A stretch of DNA of 64,000 nucleotides from Serratia nematodiphila DZ0503SBS1 (GTDB lineage Bacteria > Pseudomonadota > Gammaproteobacteria > Enterobacterales > Enterobacteriaceae): NCBI RefSeq assembly GCF_000738675.1, contig NZ_JPUX01000001.1, positions 1,860,001-1,924,000 on the forward strand, read 5' to 3'. A program made the position numbers and the translations under genes. How positions within the stretch are numbered: the first letter of the stretch is position 1; each line of letters opens with the position of its first letter. The notes under the pieces were generated by a model, which ran no database searches, was not told where the DNA came from, and saw only the letters and a program-made list of their open reading frames with translations. Positions 1 to 8,543 of this stretch are shown here, in pieces.

Positions 1-1655
1 GCATCAACCTGCGTACCGACATCCACGGCGCCGTGGGCATCACGCTGGATGAAGCCACCTCGCGTGAAGACGTGCAAACGCTGTTCGCACTGCTGGCGGG
101 CGACAATCACGGTCTGGACATCGACGCGCTGGACGCGGCGGTGAGCAAAAACAGTCAATCGATCCCGGCCGCTATGCTGCGCCAGGATCCGATCCTGACC
201 CACCCGGTATTCAACCGCTATCACAGCGAAACCGAGATGATGCGTTACATGCATCGCTTGGAGCGTAAGGATCTGGCGCTGAACCAGGCGATGATCCCGC
301 TGGGTTCCTGCACCATGAAATTGAACGCCGCGGCGGAAATGATCCCGATCACTTGGCCTGAATTCTCCGAACTGCACCCGTTCTGCCCGCCGGAGCAGGC
401 TGCCGGTTACCAACAGATGATCGGCCAACTGTCTCAGTGGCTGGTGCAGCTGACCGGCTATGACGCGGTGTGCATGCAGCCGAACTCCGGCGCGCAGGGC
501 GAATACGCCGGCCTGCTGGCGATCCGCCGCTACCACGAAAGCCGCAACGAAGCGGGCCGTCACGTCTGCCTGATCCCGAGCTCGGCGCATGGCACCAACC
601 CGGCCTCCGCCCAGATGGCGGGCATGAGCGTGGTCGTGGTGGCCTGCGACAAGAACGGCAACATCGATCTGCACGATCTGCGCGTCAAGGCGGAGCAGGC
701 AGGCGAAGAACTCTCTTGCATCATGGTGACCTACCCGTCGACCCACGGCGTGTATGAAGAAACCATCCGTGAAGTGTGCCAGATCGTGCACCAGTTCGGC
801 GGTCAGGTGTATCTGGACGGCGCCAACATGAATGCCCAGGTGGGCATCACCACGCCGGGCTACATCGGCGCAGACGTTTCGCACCTCAACCTGCATAAAA
901 CCTTCTGCATCCCGCACGGCGGCGGCGGCCCGGGCATGGGCCCTATCGGCGTGAAAGCGCACCTGGCGCCGTTTGTACCGGGCCACAGCGTGGTGCAGAT
1001 CGACGGCGTAACCACCCAGCAGGGCGCGGTCTCCGCGGCGCCGTTCGGCAGCGCCTCCATCCTGCCTATCAGTTGGATGTACATCCGCATGATGGGCGCG
1101 GAAGGCCTGAAGCAGGCCAGCCAGATGGCGATCCTGAACGCCAACTACATCGCTACCCGTCTGAAAGACGCATACCCGATTCTGTATACCGGCCGCGATC
1201 ACCGCGTGGCGCACGAATGTATCCTCGACATTCGTCCGCTGAAGGAAGAGACCGGCATCAGCGAAATGGACATCGCCAAGCGCCTGATCGACTTCGGCTT
1301 CCACGCGCCGACCATGTCGTTCCCGGTAGCGGGCACGCTGATGGTCGAGCCGACCGAGTCGGAAAGCAAAGTGGAGCTGGATCGCTTTATCGATGCGATG
1401 CTGGCGATCCGCAGCGAGATCGACCGCGTCGCCAAAGGCGAATGGCCGCTGGAAGACAACCCGCTGGTGAATGCGCCGCACGTGCAGGCGGAGCTGGTCA
1501 ACGACTGGCAGCACCCGTACAGCCGCGAGCTGGCGGTGTTCCCGGTGGCCGGCGTACGCGAGAACAAGTACTGGCCGAGCGTTAAGCGTCTGGACGACGT
1601 GTATGGCGACCGTAACCTGTTCTGCTCTTGCGTGCCGATGAGCGATTACGAATAA
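1..1655 (+). CDS. gcvP: Glycine dehydrogenase (decarboxylating), P-protein; 3' part only
   Basis: PLP-dependent P-protein of the glycine cleavage system, which decarboxylates glycine and passes the aminomethyl group to the lipoyl arm of GcvH. The frame is open from base 3, so the 5' end lies outside the window; about 550 codons are visible of a family length near 957. The C-terminal catalytic half is intact: the motif [18 protein letters not shown] carries the PLP lysine at codon 897-899, followed by GMGPIGVK. The gene ends at TAA and is followed at once by a strong hairpin terminator, as expected for the last gene of a gcvTHP operon (inferred, since gcvT and gcvH are not in view). Sequence is very close to the E. 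coli protein. Confidence 0.97.
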   Translation, partial: INLRTDIHGAVGITLDEATSREDVQTLFALLAGDNHGLDIDALDAAVSKNSQSIPAAMLRQDPILTHPVFNRYHSETEMMRYMHRLERKDLALNQAMIPLGSCTMKLNAAAEMIPITWPEFSELHPFCPPEQAAGYQQMIGQLSQWLVQLTGYDAVCMQPNSGAQGEYAGLLAIRRYHESRNEAGRHVCLIPSSAHGTNPASAQMAGMSVVVVACDKNGNIDLHDLRVKAEQAGEELSCIMVTYPSTHGVYEETIREVCQIVHQFGGQVYLDGANMNAQVGITTPGYIGADVSHLNLHKTFCIPHGGGGPGMGPIGVKAHLAPFVPGHSVVQIDGVTTQQGAVSAAPFGSASILPISWMYIRMMGAEGLKQASQMAILNANYIATRLKDAYPILYTGRDHRVAHECILDIRPLKEETGISEMDIAKRLIDFGFHAPTMSFPVAGTLMVEPTESESKVELDRFIDAMLAIRSEIDRVAKGEWPLEDNPLVNAPHVQAELVNDWQHPYSRELAVFPVAGVRENKYWPSVKRLDDVYGDRNLFCSCVPMSDYE

Positions 1656-1678
1656 CACGTTCGGCAAAGTTTGTGTTT

Positions 1679-1715
1679 GGGGGACACCGCATGATGCGGT
1701 GTCCCTTTTTATTTT
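1679..1715 (+). terminator. Rho-independent terminator of gcvP
   Basis: A perfect inverted repeat, GGGACACCGCAT and its complement, lies 25 nt after the gcvP stop and is followed by a T-rich tail. It should end the gcv transcript before the next gene, which has its own ribosome binding site. Confidence 0.9.
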
Positions 1716-1763
1716 ATCGCGGCCTATTCTTTCCGGTACGTTCCCACGATTTGAGGAGTCATC

Positions 1764-2729
1764 ATGCAAGCGGCAATCGTAACAGCGCTGGGGCAACCCC
1801 CGGTTTTCGGCACCTTTGAGGAGCCTCAGGCGCAGGCGAATGAAGTGCCGATCGACGTTCTGGCGGCCGGCATCAAGCAGCTGGATCGCGCCACCGTCGC
1901 CGGCACTCATTATTCCAGCCCGAAGCAATTGCCGATCGTGCCTGGCACCGACGGCGTGGGCCGCACGGCGGACGGGCAACGGGTGTACTTCGCCTCTTTC
2001 CGTCGCCCTTACGGCGCGATGGCAGAGCGCAGCGTCGCGTCCTGGACGGTGCCGGTGCCGGAGGCGGTGGACGACGCCACGGCGGCGGCGCTGATCAATC
2101 CGGCCTTCGCCGCCTGGCTGCCGCTGCGCTGGCGAGCGGATCTGCAGCCCGGAGAAACGGTGCTGGTCATCGGCGCTACCGGCACCTCGGGCAAACTGGC
2201 GGTTGCAGCGGCGCGTCAGGCGGGGGCCGGGCGCATCGTTGCCGCCGGTCGGCGCCTGAGCGTGCTGGAGGCGTTGGGTGTGGACGCCACGGTGGATCTG
2301 AGCCTGCAGGGCGAGGCGCTGGCGCAGGCCTTCGCGGCGGCGGCGGGGCCGGGTGGTTATCAGGTGATTGTCGATTACATCTGGGGCCCGGCGACCGAAG
2401 CGCTGCTGGCGACGCTCAATAATCACGATCTCTCGTCTTACGCCGGGGGGCGCGGCATTCGCTTGGTCAACGTCGGCTCGATGGCCGCGCCGGACATCCG
2501 GCTGCCGGCGGCGGTGCTGCGCAGCAATCAGCTGCAGATCCTCGGCAGCGGCACCGGCAACTTCCCGCCGATCCCGGAGATGCAGCGCTACGCGACCGAG
2601 ATTTTGGCGCTGGCGGCGACCGGAGCGCTCACTATCGAGACGCAGGAGCACGCGTTGGCGGAGATCGCCGAGGTGTGGGATCTGAACAAGAAAAGCGACG
2701 TGCGTTCGGTGATACGCATCGCCCGTTAA
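1764..2729 (+). CDS. Zinc-independent quinone oxidoreductase-like MDR protein
   Basis: Medium-chain dehydrogenase/reductase of the NADPH:quinone oxidoreductase type, 321 aa. The N-terminal GroES-like part holds VPGTDGVGRT near residue 55. The Rossmann fold starts with VIGATGTSGKLAVAA near residue 135. I see none of the cysteine clusters of the structural-zinc alcohol dehydrogenases. The ATG is preceded by GAGGAG at a good distance. The gene sits alone between the gcvP terminator and the convergent acetyltransferase gene. The physiological substrate cannot be read from sequence; quinone, enone or short-chain alcohol reduction are all possible. Confidence 0.8.
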   Translation: MQAAIVTALGQPPVFGTFEEPQAQANEVPIDVLAAGIKQLDRATVAGTHYSSPKQLPIVPGTDGVGRTADGQRVYFASFRRPYGAMAERSVASWTVPVPEAVDDATAAALINPAFAAWLPLRWRADLQPGETVLVIGATGTSGKLAVAAARQAGAGRIVAAGRRLSVLEALGVDATVDLSLQGEALAQAFAAAAGPGGYQVIVDYIWGPATEALLATLNNHDLSSYAGGRGIRLVNVGSMAAPDIRLPAAVLRSNQLQILGSGTGNFPPIPEMQRYATEILALAATGALTIETQEHALAEIAEVWDLNKKSDVRSVIRIAR

Positions 2730-2739
2730 TCCCCGGCCG

Positions 2740-3270
2740 CTAGCGGCAGAGGCAGACCAGGTGAATGTCCTCCGGCTCACGGGCGAACAATTCGGTATCC
2801 GGATGTTCGATGAGCCGGCAGCCCTGCGCCAGATAGAAGTCTACGGTACTTTTGTTGGGAATGGAGGAGACGTACAGCCCGGCGGCGCCTTCTTGCGCCG
2901 CCTGCCGCAGGCAGAGCTGGAACAGCTGCTTGCCTAACCCCTGGCCGCGTTGGTGCGCGCTGACGTAAAAGAACAGCAGCTGGCGCAGATCTTGCCGCGG
3001 GCCACGCGGTTCGGTGTCCAGCGCCGCCGCTGCCACGATCTCCTCGCCTTCGAACAGCGCGAAGAACGCGCCACCGCGATCGAAGCACGCTTCGTGGATC
3101 GGCGTATAGGTTTCCCGATCGTGCGGATCCCAGCCGCGCACATCGTAGTAGTCCGGGTAGGGGTGCAGCTTGCCATCCTGCAGGCGATACAGGGTGTCGA
3201 TAATTTCGCTGCGGTCGATATCCCACAGCCGGTCGAGTTGCTGCCGTTGCAGCAGTACAGGGGCGATCAT
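2740..3270 (-). CDS. GNAT family N-acetyltransferase
   Basis: A 176-residue GNAT protein. The acetyl-CoA binding motif A is visible as QRGQGLGKQL near residue 112, preceded by a beta strand (LLFFYVSA) and followed by the usual FYLAQGCRL segment near residue 152. The substrate is unknown. It starts 8 nt downstream of the sensor kinase stop on the same strand, so it is probably the third gene of the response regulator-kinase operon. That suggests its target belongs to the envelope or stress response controlled by that two-component pair (inference). The ATG has only a weak ribosome binding site, consistent with coupling to the kinase gene. Confidence 0.8.
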   Translation of the reverse strand: MIAPVLLQRQQLDRLWDIDRSEIIDTLYRLQDGKLHPYPDYYDVRGWDPHDRETYTPIHEACFDRGGAFFALFEGEEIVAAAALDTEPRGPRQDLRQLLFFYVSAHQRGQGLGKQLFQLCLRQAAQEGAAGLYVSSIPNKSTVDFYLAQGCRLIEHPDTELFAREPEDIHLVCLCR

Positions 3271-3278
3271 GCTCGTGG

Positions 3279-4685
3279 TTAACTCTCAATCTGTGGCCGG
3301 TAACTTTCCGGCAAATCGATGATAAAGCCGATGCCGCGATCGTCGAGGCCTTCGGTGACGCGCAGCTGCGCGCCGATTTTGTCGGCCAGGTTGCGGGCGA
3401 TGGCCAATCCCAGCCCGCTGCCGGTCTGTTGCGTGCCGGGCACGCGGTAAAAGCGCTCAAACAGGCGCGGAAGGTGCTCTTCGCTCACCCCGGGGCCGTT
3501 GTCGCGCAACGTAATATAGCAGCCGAGCGGCGCCAGCGAGCGGATATTGGCTTCTATGCGGCTGCCGGGCGGCGCATACTTGAGCGCATTGTCCAGCAGG
3601 TTGGTGAAGATGGCGATCAGCGCATGGCGGTCGGTACTCACCACCACCTCCTCGCTGCCGTCGAGCGACAGTTCGACATCTTTTTCCAGCGCATAGGGGA
3701 CGTGCTGCGCGATGCATTTGCCGATCTCCGCATAGATATCCACCGCCTCAATCTTCAGCGGAAAATCTTCCGCCTCCAGCTTGGCCAGGTTGATCAGCTG
3801 GCGCGACAGCGACGCCGCCCGATCCAGCCCTTGTTGCATGTCGCCGATGATTTCCCGGCGCTCCTGCTGCTCGTTGACCTGGGTCAGCAAATGCAGCTGC
3901 GCCAGCACGGCGGCGATCGGCGTGCGCAGCTCGTGCGCGGCGTCGGCCATAAATCGTTTCTCGCGCTGATTGGCGGCGTCGATGCGCGCCATCAGTTTGT
4001 TGACCTCCATCACCACCGGCCGGATTTCCTGATACTGTTCGCTGACGTTGATCGGCGACAGGTTGCCAGGCTGACGATCGGAAATGGTGCGGGCGATCTG
4101 GCGCAGCGGCCGCAGGCTGAAATAGGCGGTAAACAGCAAGGTGATGATGATGGCCGCCAGAATGCCCAGCAGCGGTACGGCGGTGCTCTCCGCCGGGTTG
4201 CCGAACAGCGTGGTGCGATCGTTGAACGATTCGCCGACGATCGCCCGGTACTGGCGATTCTCGCTCCAGCTGCCGGCGAGATGCCAGTTGGCGCCGGCGT
4301 AATTGACCGAGCCGGACAGCACCGAAGGCGGCAGGCGCAGCGGCTCTCCCTGCGTTTGCGAACTGTAAAGCACCCGGTTGTCTCGATCGTAAACCACAAA
4401 CAGCGGGTGATAGTCGATTTCATCCTGCATGCCGTTATTGATGGAATCAATGTACATGCCTTCAATGGTCTTGATGATGCCGCGGTAATCGATATTGTCA
4501 GTGCCGGTTTCGTCGAGAATATTGGCGATGCCTGCAGCGACGATGCGTTGCTGATTATCGAAATATTTCTCCATGTCGGGGTAATACCAATATTTCACCC
4601 AGGCGACGAGGAGCCCCCACAATAATAAAATGGCCAGCACCTGGAAAATAATGGTGCGCATAAAGAAGGATTTGAAACCGATCAT
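3279..4685 (-). CDS. Two-component sensor histidine kinase (PmrB/QseC-like)
   Basis: A 468-residue membrane kinase. TM1 is about residues 9-29, a periplasmic sensor of about 140 residues follows, TM2 is about 170-190, then a HAMP linker. The HisKA box ADAAHELRTP places the phospho-acceptor at His251. The C-terminal HATPase_c domain shows the N box (NLLDNALKYAPPG), DNGPGVSEEHLPRLFERFYR and GSGLGLAIA. It lies 4 nt after the cognate response regulator. The periplasmic part is acidic in places but I do not see the ExxE iron motif of PmrB, so the stimulus is open. The architecture fits the PmrB/QseC/TctE group; no specific name is given. Confidence 0.88.
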   Translation of the reverse strand: MIGFKSFFMRTIIFQVLAILLLWGLLVAWVKYWYYPDMEKYFDNQQRIVAAGIANILDETGTDNIDYRGIIKTIEGMYIDSINNGMQDEIDYHPLFVVYDRDNRVLYSSQTQGEPLRLPPSVLSGSVNYAGANWHLAGSWSENRQYRAIVGESFNDRTTLFGNPAESTAVPLLGILAAIIITLLFTAYFSLRPLRQIARTISDRQPGNLSPINVSEQYQEIRPVVMEVNKLMARIDAANQREKRFMADAAHELRTPIAAVLAQLHLLTQVNEQQERREIIGDMQQGLDRAASLSRQLINLAKLEAEDFPLKIEAVDIYAEIGKCIAQHVPYALEKDVELSLDGSEEVVVSTDRHALIAIFTNLLDNALKYAPPGSRIEANIRSLAPLGCYITLRDNGPGVSEEHLPRLFERFYRVPGTQQTGSGLGLAIARNLADKIGAQLRVTEGLDDRGIGFIIDLPESYRPQIES

Positions 4686-4689
4686 TCCG

Positions 4690-5349
4690 CTACTCTTTCT
4701 TCAGCAAATAACCAATGCCGCGTACGGTAATAATTCTTTCTTTACCGATCTTGCGCCGTAAATTATGCATGTGCACTTCCAGCGAGTTGCTTTCCACGCT
4801 GTCGCCGTGGCCGAACAGCCGCTGTTCCAACACCGCTTTGCGCACCACGGTGCCGGCGCAACGCATCAGTTCGTGCAGCAGGTGATACTCTTTTTTCGAC
4901 AGCATCAGCAGTTCGTTATCCAGCATGACCTGATGGTTGACCGGATCGAGATACAGCGCGCCGAGGCTCCAGGTTTGTGACGCGAAGCCCGCCATGCGCC
5001 GGTTGACCGCCTTGACGCGCGAGATGAGTTCGGGCAGCGCAAAGGGTTTGGCCAGAAAGTCGTCCGCGCCGGAATCCAGGCTGTTCACCAGGCTTTCAAT
5101 GCGGTCGCGGGCGGTCAGGATGATGATCGGGATATTTTGCCCGGCGGCGCGCCAGGCGATCAGCCTCTGCAAACCGTCACCGTCCGGCAGCGTGAGATCC
5201 AGCAGCATCAAATCGAACCCGCCGGATGAAAGTTTATTTTCCGCGTCGACGAGCAGGCGCACCCAGCACAAATTAAAGCCGGCCAGCTCCAATGCTCGGC
5301 ACAGCGCCTTGCCTAATTGCAGGTCGTCTTCCACCAACAGTATGTTCAC
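4690..5349 (-). CDS. OmpR-family response regulator (PmrA/QseB-like)
   Basis: A 219-residue regulator with a receiver domain (acidic pocket VEDD at residues 6-9, phosphorylation site Asp51 in LLDLTLPDGDG, KPFALPEL near 101) and a winged-helix DNA-binding domain (EVHMHNLRRKIG, TVRGIGYLL). The start is GTG. It is the promoter-proximal gene of the regulator-kinase-acetyltransferase operon. The intergenic region upstream carries four TTAA elements spaced exactly 11 bp apart, matching the arrangement of PmrA-type boxes, which suggests autoregulation and control of the divergent small ORF. Length and domains match PmrA and QseB equally well. Confidence 0.9.
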   Translation of the reverse strand: MNILLVEDDLQLGKALCRALELAGFNLCWVRLLVDAENKLSSGGFDLMLLDLTLPDGDGLQRLIAWRAAGQNIPIIILTARDRIESLVNSLDSGADDFLAKPFALPELISRVKAVNRRMAGFASQTWSLGALYLDPVNHQVMLDNELLMLSKKEYHLLHELMRCAGTVVRKAVLEQRLFGHGDSVESNSLEVHMHNLRRKIGKERIITVRGIGYLLKKE

Positions 5350-5437
5350 GTTATTTCCGCTGAGATCCTTGAGTCGCGCTTATCTAACTATAACGCTGAC
5401 GGGAAGACAACGGGGAAACCTGCGCTGCCTGCACGTT

Positions 5438-5476
5438 CTTAAGCAAACCTTAATCTGGCTTTAATCTCGCGTTAAG
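5438..5476 (+). promoter_or_regulatory. Tandem PmrA-like response regulator boxes
   Basis: Four hexamers CTTAAG, CTTAAT, TTTAAT and GTTAAG start at 5438, 5449, 5460 and 5471, each followed by a 5-nt spacer. This is the YTTAAK-N5-YTTAAK layout known for PmrA, present here as two adjoining boxes. They lie between the regulator operon and the divergent small ORF at 5539, about 60 bp from its start, so activation of that ORF or autoregulation of the operon is plausible (inference). Confidence 0.6.
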
Positions 5477-5538
5477 GGAACGAGGGGGGATTTCAGTTAT
5501 TTTGCTGCCATTCGAAATCATGGCTGAGGGAGCGAAAC

Positions 5539-5772
5539 ATGCAGACTGACGGTTCCCCGCTCGCGGGCGCCTCGCGGCGGCTGATGTATTCAGGCGTGGC
5601 GATGCTGCTCATTCTGTTGATGCTGTCGTTTCGCGGCGATGTGCACAGCCCTGCTCACAAAGGCCTGCATGCTTCCGGTTTGCAGCGGGGCCATCAGGTG
5701 GCGGTAACGGACGCCTCCGGCTGCGCGAAATATCGGATTAAAAAGCTGCTGCGTCGCCTGGCTCAGCTCTGA
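5539..5772 (+). CDS. Small single-pass membrane protein, unknown function
   Basis: A 77-residue ORF that I do not recognise. It starts with ATG after GAGGGAG. It has one hydrophobic stretch (LMYSGVAMLLILLMLSF, about residues 14-30) and a basic C-terminus (KKLLRRLAQL). It is transcribed away from the response regulator operon and is the first ORF after the PmrA-like boxes. A membrane peptide controlled by, or feeding back on, the kinase is an attractive reading but is only inference from position. Codon use resembles its neighbours. Confidence 0.5.
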   Translation: MQTDGSPLAGASRRLMYSGVAMLLILLMLSFRGDVHSPAHKGLHASGLQRGHQVAVTDASGCAKYRIKKLLRRLAQL

Positions 5773-5868
5773 AGCGTTTTCTAGAGCGCCGCTCTATACT
5801 CTGACTGGCAAACGGGGAGCCTGTGCGCAGGCCGTTATTTTTATATCGCCAACCAGAGAAAAAATACG

Positions 5869-6615
5869 ATGACGAAAGTGGCATTGGTAACCGGCGCAAG
5901 CCGGGGAATTGGCCGCGCGACCGCTTTGCTGCTGGCCCGGCAGGGCTATGCGGTGGGCGTGAATTACCTGCGTGACGAAAGTGCGGCGCGCCAGGTGGTG
6001 GCGGAGATTGAGACGCAGGGCGGTAAGGCGCTGGCATTGCAGGCTGACGTGGCCGACGAAGCGCAGGTGATGGCAATGTTCGGCGCACTGGATGCCGGGC
6101 TGGGCACGCTCAGCGCGCTGGTCAACAACGCCGGCATTCTGTTCCAGCAGGCGAACATTGAACAGTTGACCGCCGAGCGCATCAATCAGGTGCTCAGCAC
6201 CAACGTTACCGGTTACTTCCTGTGTTGCCGCGAGGCGGTGAAGCGCATGGCGCAGCGTCATGGCGGGCAGGGCGGCGCTATCGTCAATGTGTCTTCCGCC
6301 GCTTCTCGTTTAGGCGCGCCGGGAGAGTACGTCGACTATGCCGCCTCGAAAGGCGCCGTCGATACGCTGACCATCGGGTTATCGCGGGAAGTGGCGGCGC
6401 AGGGCATTCGCGTCAACGGCGTGCGGCCCGGATTCATCTATACCGAGATGCACGCCAGCGGCGGCGAGCCTGGGCGGGTGGATCGCGTGAAGGACAGTTT
6501 GCCGATGCAGCGCGGCGGCCAGCCGCAGGAAGTGGCGGAGGCGATCGCCTGGTTGCTGTCTGACGCCGCATCTTACGTGACCGGCACCTTTATCGAGGCC
6601 GCAGGCGGGCGTTGA
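5869..6615 (+). CDS. SDR family NAD(P)-dependent oxidoreductase
   Basis: A classical short-chain dehydrogenase of 248 residues. The cofactor motif TGASRGIG is at residues 8-15, the NNAG motif near 86, the active-site Ser in VSSAAS near 143 and the YAASK catalytic pair near 158. The C-terminal signature ASYVTGTFIEAAGG is also present. It resembles sugar or 3-oxoacyl dehydrogenases of the FabG type, but the substrate cannot be told. It stands alone; the hairpin after its stop overlaps the promoter of the following toxin-antitoxin operon. Confidence 0.85.
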   Translation: MTKVALVTGASRGIGRATALLLARQGYAVGVNYLRDESAARQVVAEIETQGGKALALQADVADEAQVMAMFGALDAGLGTLSALVNNAGILFQQANIEQLTAERINQVLSTNVTGYFLCCREAVKRMAQRHGGQGGAIVNVSSAASRLGAPGEYVDYAASKGAVDTLTIGLSREVAAQGIRVNGVRPGFIYTEMHASGGEPGRVDRVKDSLPMQRGGQPQEVAEAIAWLLSDAASYVTGTFIEAAGGR

Positions 6616-6617
6616 AC

Positions 6618-6650
6618 GCATCCGTAGGGTTTTGACATCCCTCCGGATGC
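6618..6650 (+). terminator. Hairpin after the SDR gene, overlapping the brnT -35
   Basis: GCATCCG at 6618-6624 pairs with CGGATGC at 6644-6650, and an inner GGG pairs with CCC. There is only a short T-rich stretch after it, so termination is uncertain. The loop contains TTGACA, the -35 element of the next operon. Confidence 0.45.
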
Positions 6651-6680
6651 GAGGTATTTTGATTAAATAACAATCAAAAT
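6632..6680 (+). promoter_or_regulatory. brnTA promoter with palindromic operator
   Basis: TTGACA at 6632-6637 and TATTTT at 6655-6660 are 17 bp apart, a near-consensus sigma-70 promoter. A perfect 9-bp inverted repeat (ATTTTGATT, 7-nt spacer, AATCAAAAT) at 6656-6680 covers the -10 and the expected start point. BrnA proteins are known to autorepress, so this is the likely operator (inference). Confidence 0.65.
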
Positions 6681-6692
6681 GTAGTTACAAAA

Positions 6693-7016
6693 ATGTATGT
6701 TTATTTTGAATGGAATCAGGATAAAAATCACAGTAACCAGCACAAACACCGTGTCAGTTTTGAGATTGCGCAACGGTTTTTTCTGGATCCCAACCATTTG
6801 GCTGTGTTGGAAAGGATCGAGGGTGGAGAAGAACGTTGGCAAACGATCGGCATGGCCGGATCCTGCTTGCTGTTGCTGGTGGCGCATACGACGATCGAAA
6901 CGGATGTCGAAGGCGATACAGTAGAGATCGTGCGTATCATTTCAGCACGCAAGGCCGATGCCAAAGAGAGGGGAAGATATGAAGCGCAAAAATTCCGCCA
7001 AAAATCTGGCCCATAG
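6693..7016 (+). CDS. brnT: BrnT family ribonuclease toxin
   Basis: A 107-residue protein matching BrnT, a RelE-fold mRNA-cleaving toxin. Family marks in order: YFEWNQDKNHSNQHKHRVSF at the N-terminus, a central EERWQTIG, a hydrophobic strand, and the C-terminal VRIISARKADAKERGRYE, which carries conserved basic residues. It is the first gene of a two-gene operon; the antitoxin start lies inside its 3' end. The stop is followed directly by antitoxin coding sequence. There is no strong ribosome binding site before the ATG, which fits low toxin translation. Confidence 0.88.
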   Translation: MYVYFEWNQDKNHSNQHKHRVSFEIAQRFFLDPNHLAVLERIEGGEERWQTIGMAGSCLLLLVAHTTIETDVEGDTVEIVRIISARKADAKERGRYEAQKFRQKSGP

Positions 7017-7296
7017 CGTACTCCCGCCGTTGACGGAGGAGCAGAAAGCGCAAATTGCTTCACTGAGTGCGTTGCCGGACGAGGACATCGATTATGCCGA
7101 TGCGCCGGCACTGGATGAGGAAAAGTGGCAGGCTGCGGTTCAGGGGCGTTTTTATAAACCGATGAAAGTATCGAAAACCATCCGCATCGATGCGGATGTG
7201 TTGGCCTGGCTTCAGCGGCCAGGCAAAGGCTATCAGAAACGCCTGAACGCCGTGTTGCGTGAGGCGATGTTGAAAGAGCATGAACACGGGGAATAA
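6979..7296 (+). CDS. brnA: BrnA family antitoxin
   Basis: Ribbon-helix-helix antitoxin of about 105 residues. The C-terminal part has the BrnA DNA-binding motif (KTIRIDADVLAWLQ followed by GYQKRLNAVLREAM). I chose the ATG at 6979, which follows GAGGGGAAG, over an in-frame ATG at 6958 without a good site; it overlaps brnT by 38 nt. The acidic N-terminal half would wrap the toxin. It should repress the operon through the palindrome over the promoter. A perfect terminator follows. Confidence 0.85.
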   Translation: MKRKNSAKNLAHSVLPPLTEEQKAQIASLSALPDEDIDYADAPALDEEKWQAAVQGRFYKPMKVSKTIRIDADVLAWLQRPGKGYQKRLNAVLREAMLKEHEHGE

Positions 7297-7316
7297 TGTG
7301 TGCCAGGCGGCTAACG

Positions 7317-7347
7317 ATCCGGTGAGGTTCTCACCGGATTTTTTTTG
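7317..7347 (+). terminator. Rho-independent terminator of brnTA
   Basis: ATCCGGTGAG, a GTT loop and CTCACCGGAT form a perfect 10-bp stem followed by a run of eight T. It ends 20-50 nt after brnA. Confidence 0.93.
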
Positions 7348-7677
7348 CTGTTTTTTCAGGTAATGCGTTATCAACGCCGGCGGTCTAATTGCGGCGCTCG
7401 GTCAAAACCACACAAACGGTCATTAACGGTCATGCTGCGGAGCGTGGAATTGTGACCGTTTACCGTTTCTCTCCTGTTTACCTTAGGCGTACGCGCATCA
7501 TAACTGCCTGTTACTCCACACTTTCGTAATTATTCATTTCATTTCCTTCCCGATTTTTTTGACAACTATCACATCGCGATCGTTGACCGATCGCAGGGCG
7601 ATGCGCTTTGCGTCCGCGCGCAAAACGCGGCGCGGCAAATCGATATCGTAATCAACGTTGTGGAGGAGAAAAGAAAC
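7348..7677 (+). promoter_or_regulatory. Intergenic control region of the sugar operon
   Basis: No gene is seen here. It holds a cluster of related half-sites: AACGGTCA at 7415-7422 and again at 7425-7432, then the inverted form TGACCGTT at 7453-7460 and a partial ACCGTT at 7462-7467. This is a plausible operator for the DeoR regulator downstream. A TTGACA at 7559-7564 could be a -35, but I see no good -10 at the right distance. Confidence 0.45.
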
Positions 7678-8496
7678 ATGCTGCCTGTAGAACGTCATCG
7701 CTTTATCACCGAAGTCTTGAGCCAGCGCGGCCGCGTGATGGTGCAGGAGGTGGCGCAGCTGTGCCACATCTCTATCGAGACGGCGCGGCGTGATCTGGCC
7801 TTGCTTGAACGGCGCGGCCTGCTGCTGCGCAGCCACGGTGGCGCGGTGTTCGTCGAGCCGCCGGCGGTGGAGAAAACCTATGTGCCCGCCGAGATAGACC
7901 AGGGGGAATCTTTCCGCCAGCGCAGCAACGAGGCGCCGGAACACAAGACGCGCATTGCCAAACGCGCGCTGGAATTTATCGCGCCGGGGGACTGCCTGCT
8001 GCTGGACAGCAGTTCCACCAGTTGGTTTTTGGCGCGCCAACTGCCGGATATCTCGCTGGTGGTGCTGACCAACTCGCTGCACATCATCCAGACGCTGGCC
8101 TGCAAGGCCAATGTGCGCACCATCGGCCTGGGGGGCGAGTATTCCGCCAAGTACGAGGATTTTATCGGCGTGCTGGCGGAGCAGATGCTGAAGGAGTTCG
8201 TGATCAACAAGCTGTTTTTCTCCTGCCACGGCATCTGCCAGGACGGCGGCATCCGCGAGAGCAATGAGCACCATGCGCGGCTGAAGCAGCAGATGCTGCT
8301 GGCGTCGGAACGCAAGTTCCTGCTGGTGGACAGCAACAAGTTCGGCCGCCGCTCGTTCGCCCGCATTTGTCATTACCGGGAAATAGACACGCTGATCACC
8401 GATAGGCTCAGCGACGACGAATTTCGTCAGGAACTGGCCTGGAACAACGTCGACGTGATTGAAGTTTCACCCGCCGCGAAAAGGGCGGCGCGATAA
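7678..8496 (+). CDS. DeoR family transcriptional regulator of sugar operon
   Basis: A 272-residue DeoR/GlpR-type repressor. The N-terminal HTH (VQEVAQLCHISIETARRDLA, then GLLLRSHGGAV) is typical, and the DeoRC sugar-phosphate sensor domain follows (LLLDSSSTSWFLA, LTNSL, VDSNKFG). I start at the ATG at 7678, which has GGAGGAG upstream, giving the family-typical MLPVERH; a GTG 18 nt earlier lacks a site. It is the first gene of the ABC sugar operon, 47 nt before the binding-protein gene, and most likely represses it until a phosphorylated sugar binds (family knowledge plus context). Confidence 0.88.
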   Translation: MLPVERHRFITEVLSQRGRVMVQEVAQLCHISIETARRDLALLERRGLLLRSHGGAVFVEPPAVEKTYVPAEIDQGESFRQRSNEAPEHKTRIAKRALEFIAPGDCLLLDSSSTSWFLARQLPDISLVVLTNSLHIIQTLACKANVRTIGLGGEYSAKYEDFIGVLAEQMLKEFVINKLFFSCHGICQDGGIRESNEHHARLKQQMLLASERKFLLVDSNKFGRRSFARICHYREIDTLITDRLSDDEFRQELAWNNVDVIEVSPAAKRAAR

Positions 8497-8543
8497 CAAC
8501 AACGAAAACCCTTATTACAGCCAACACTTGTGGAGAGAGAACA

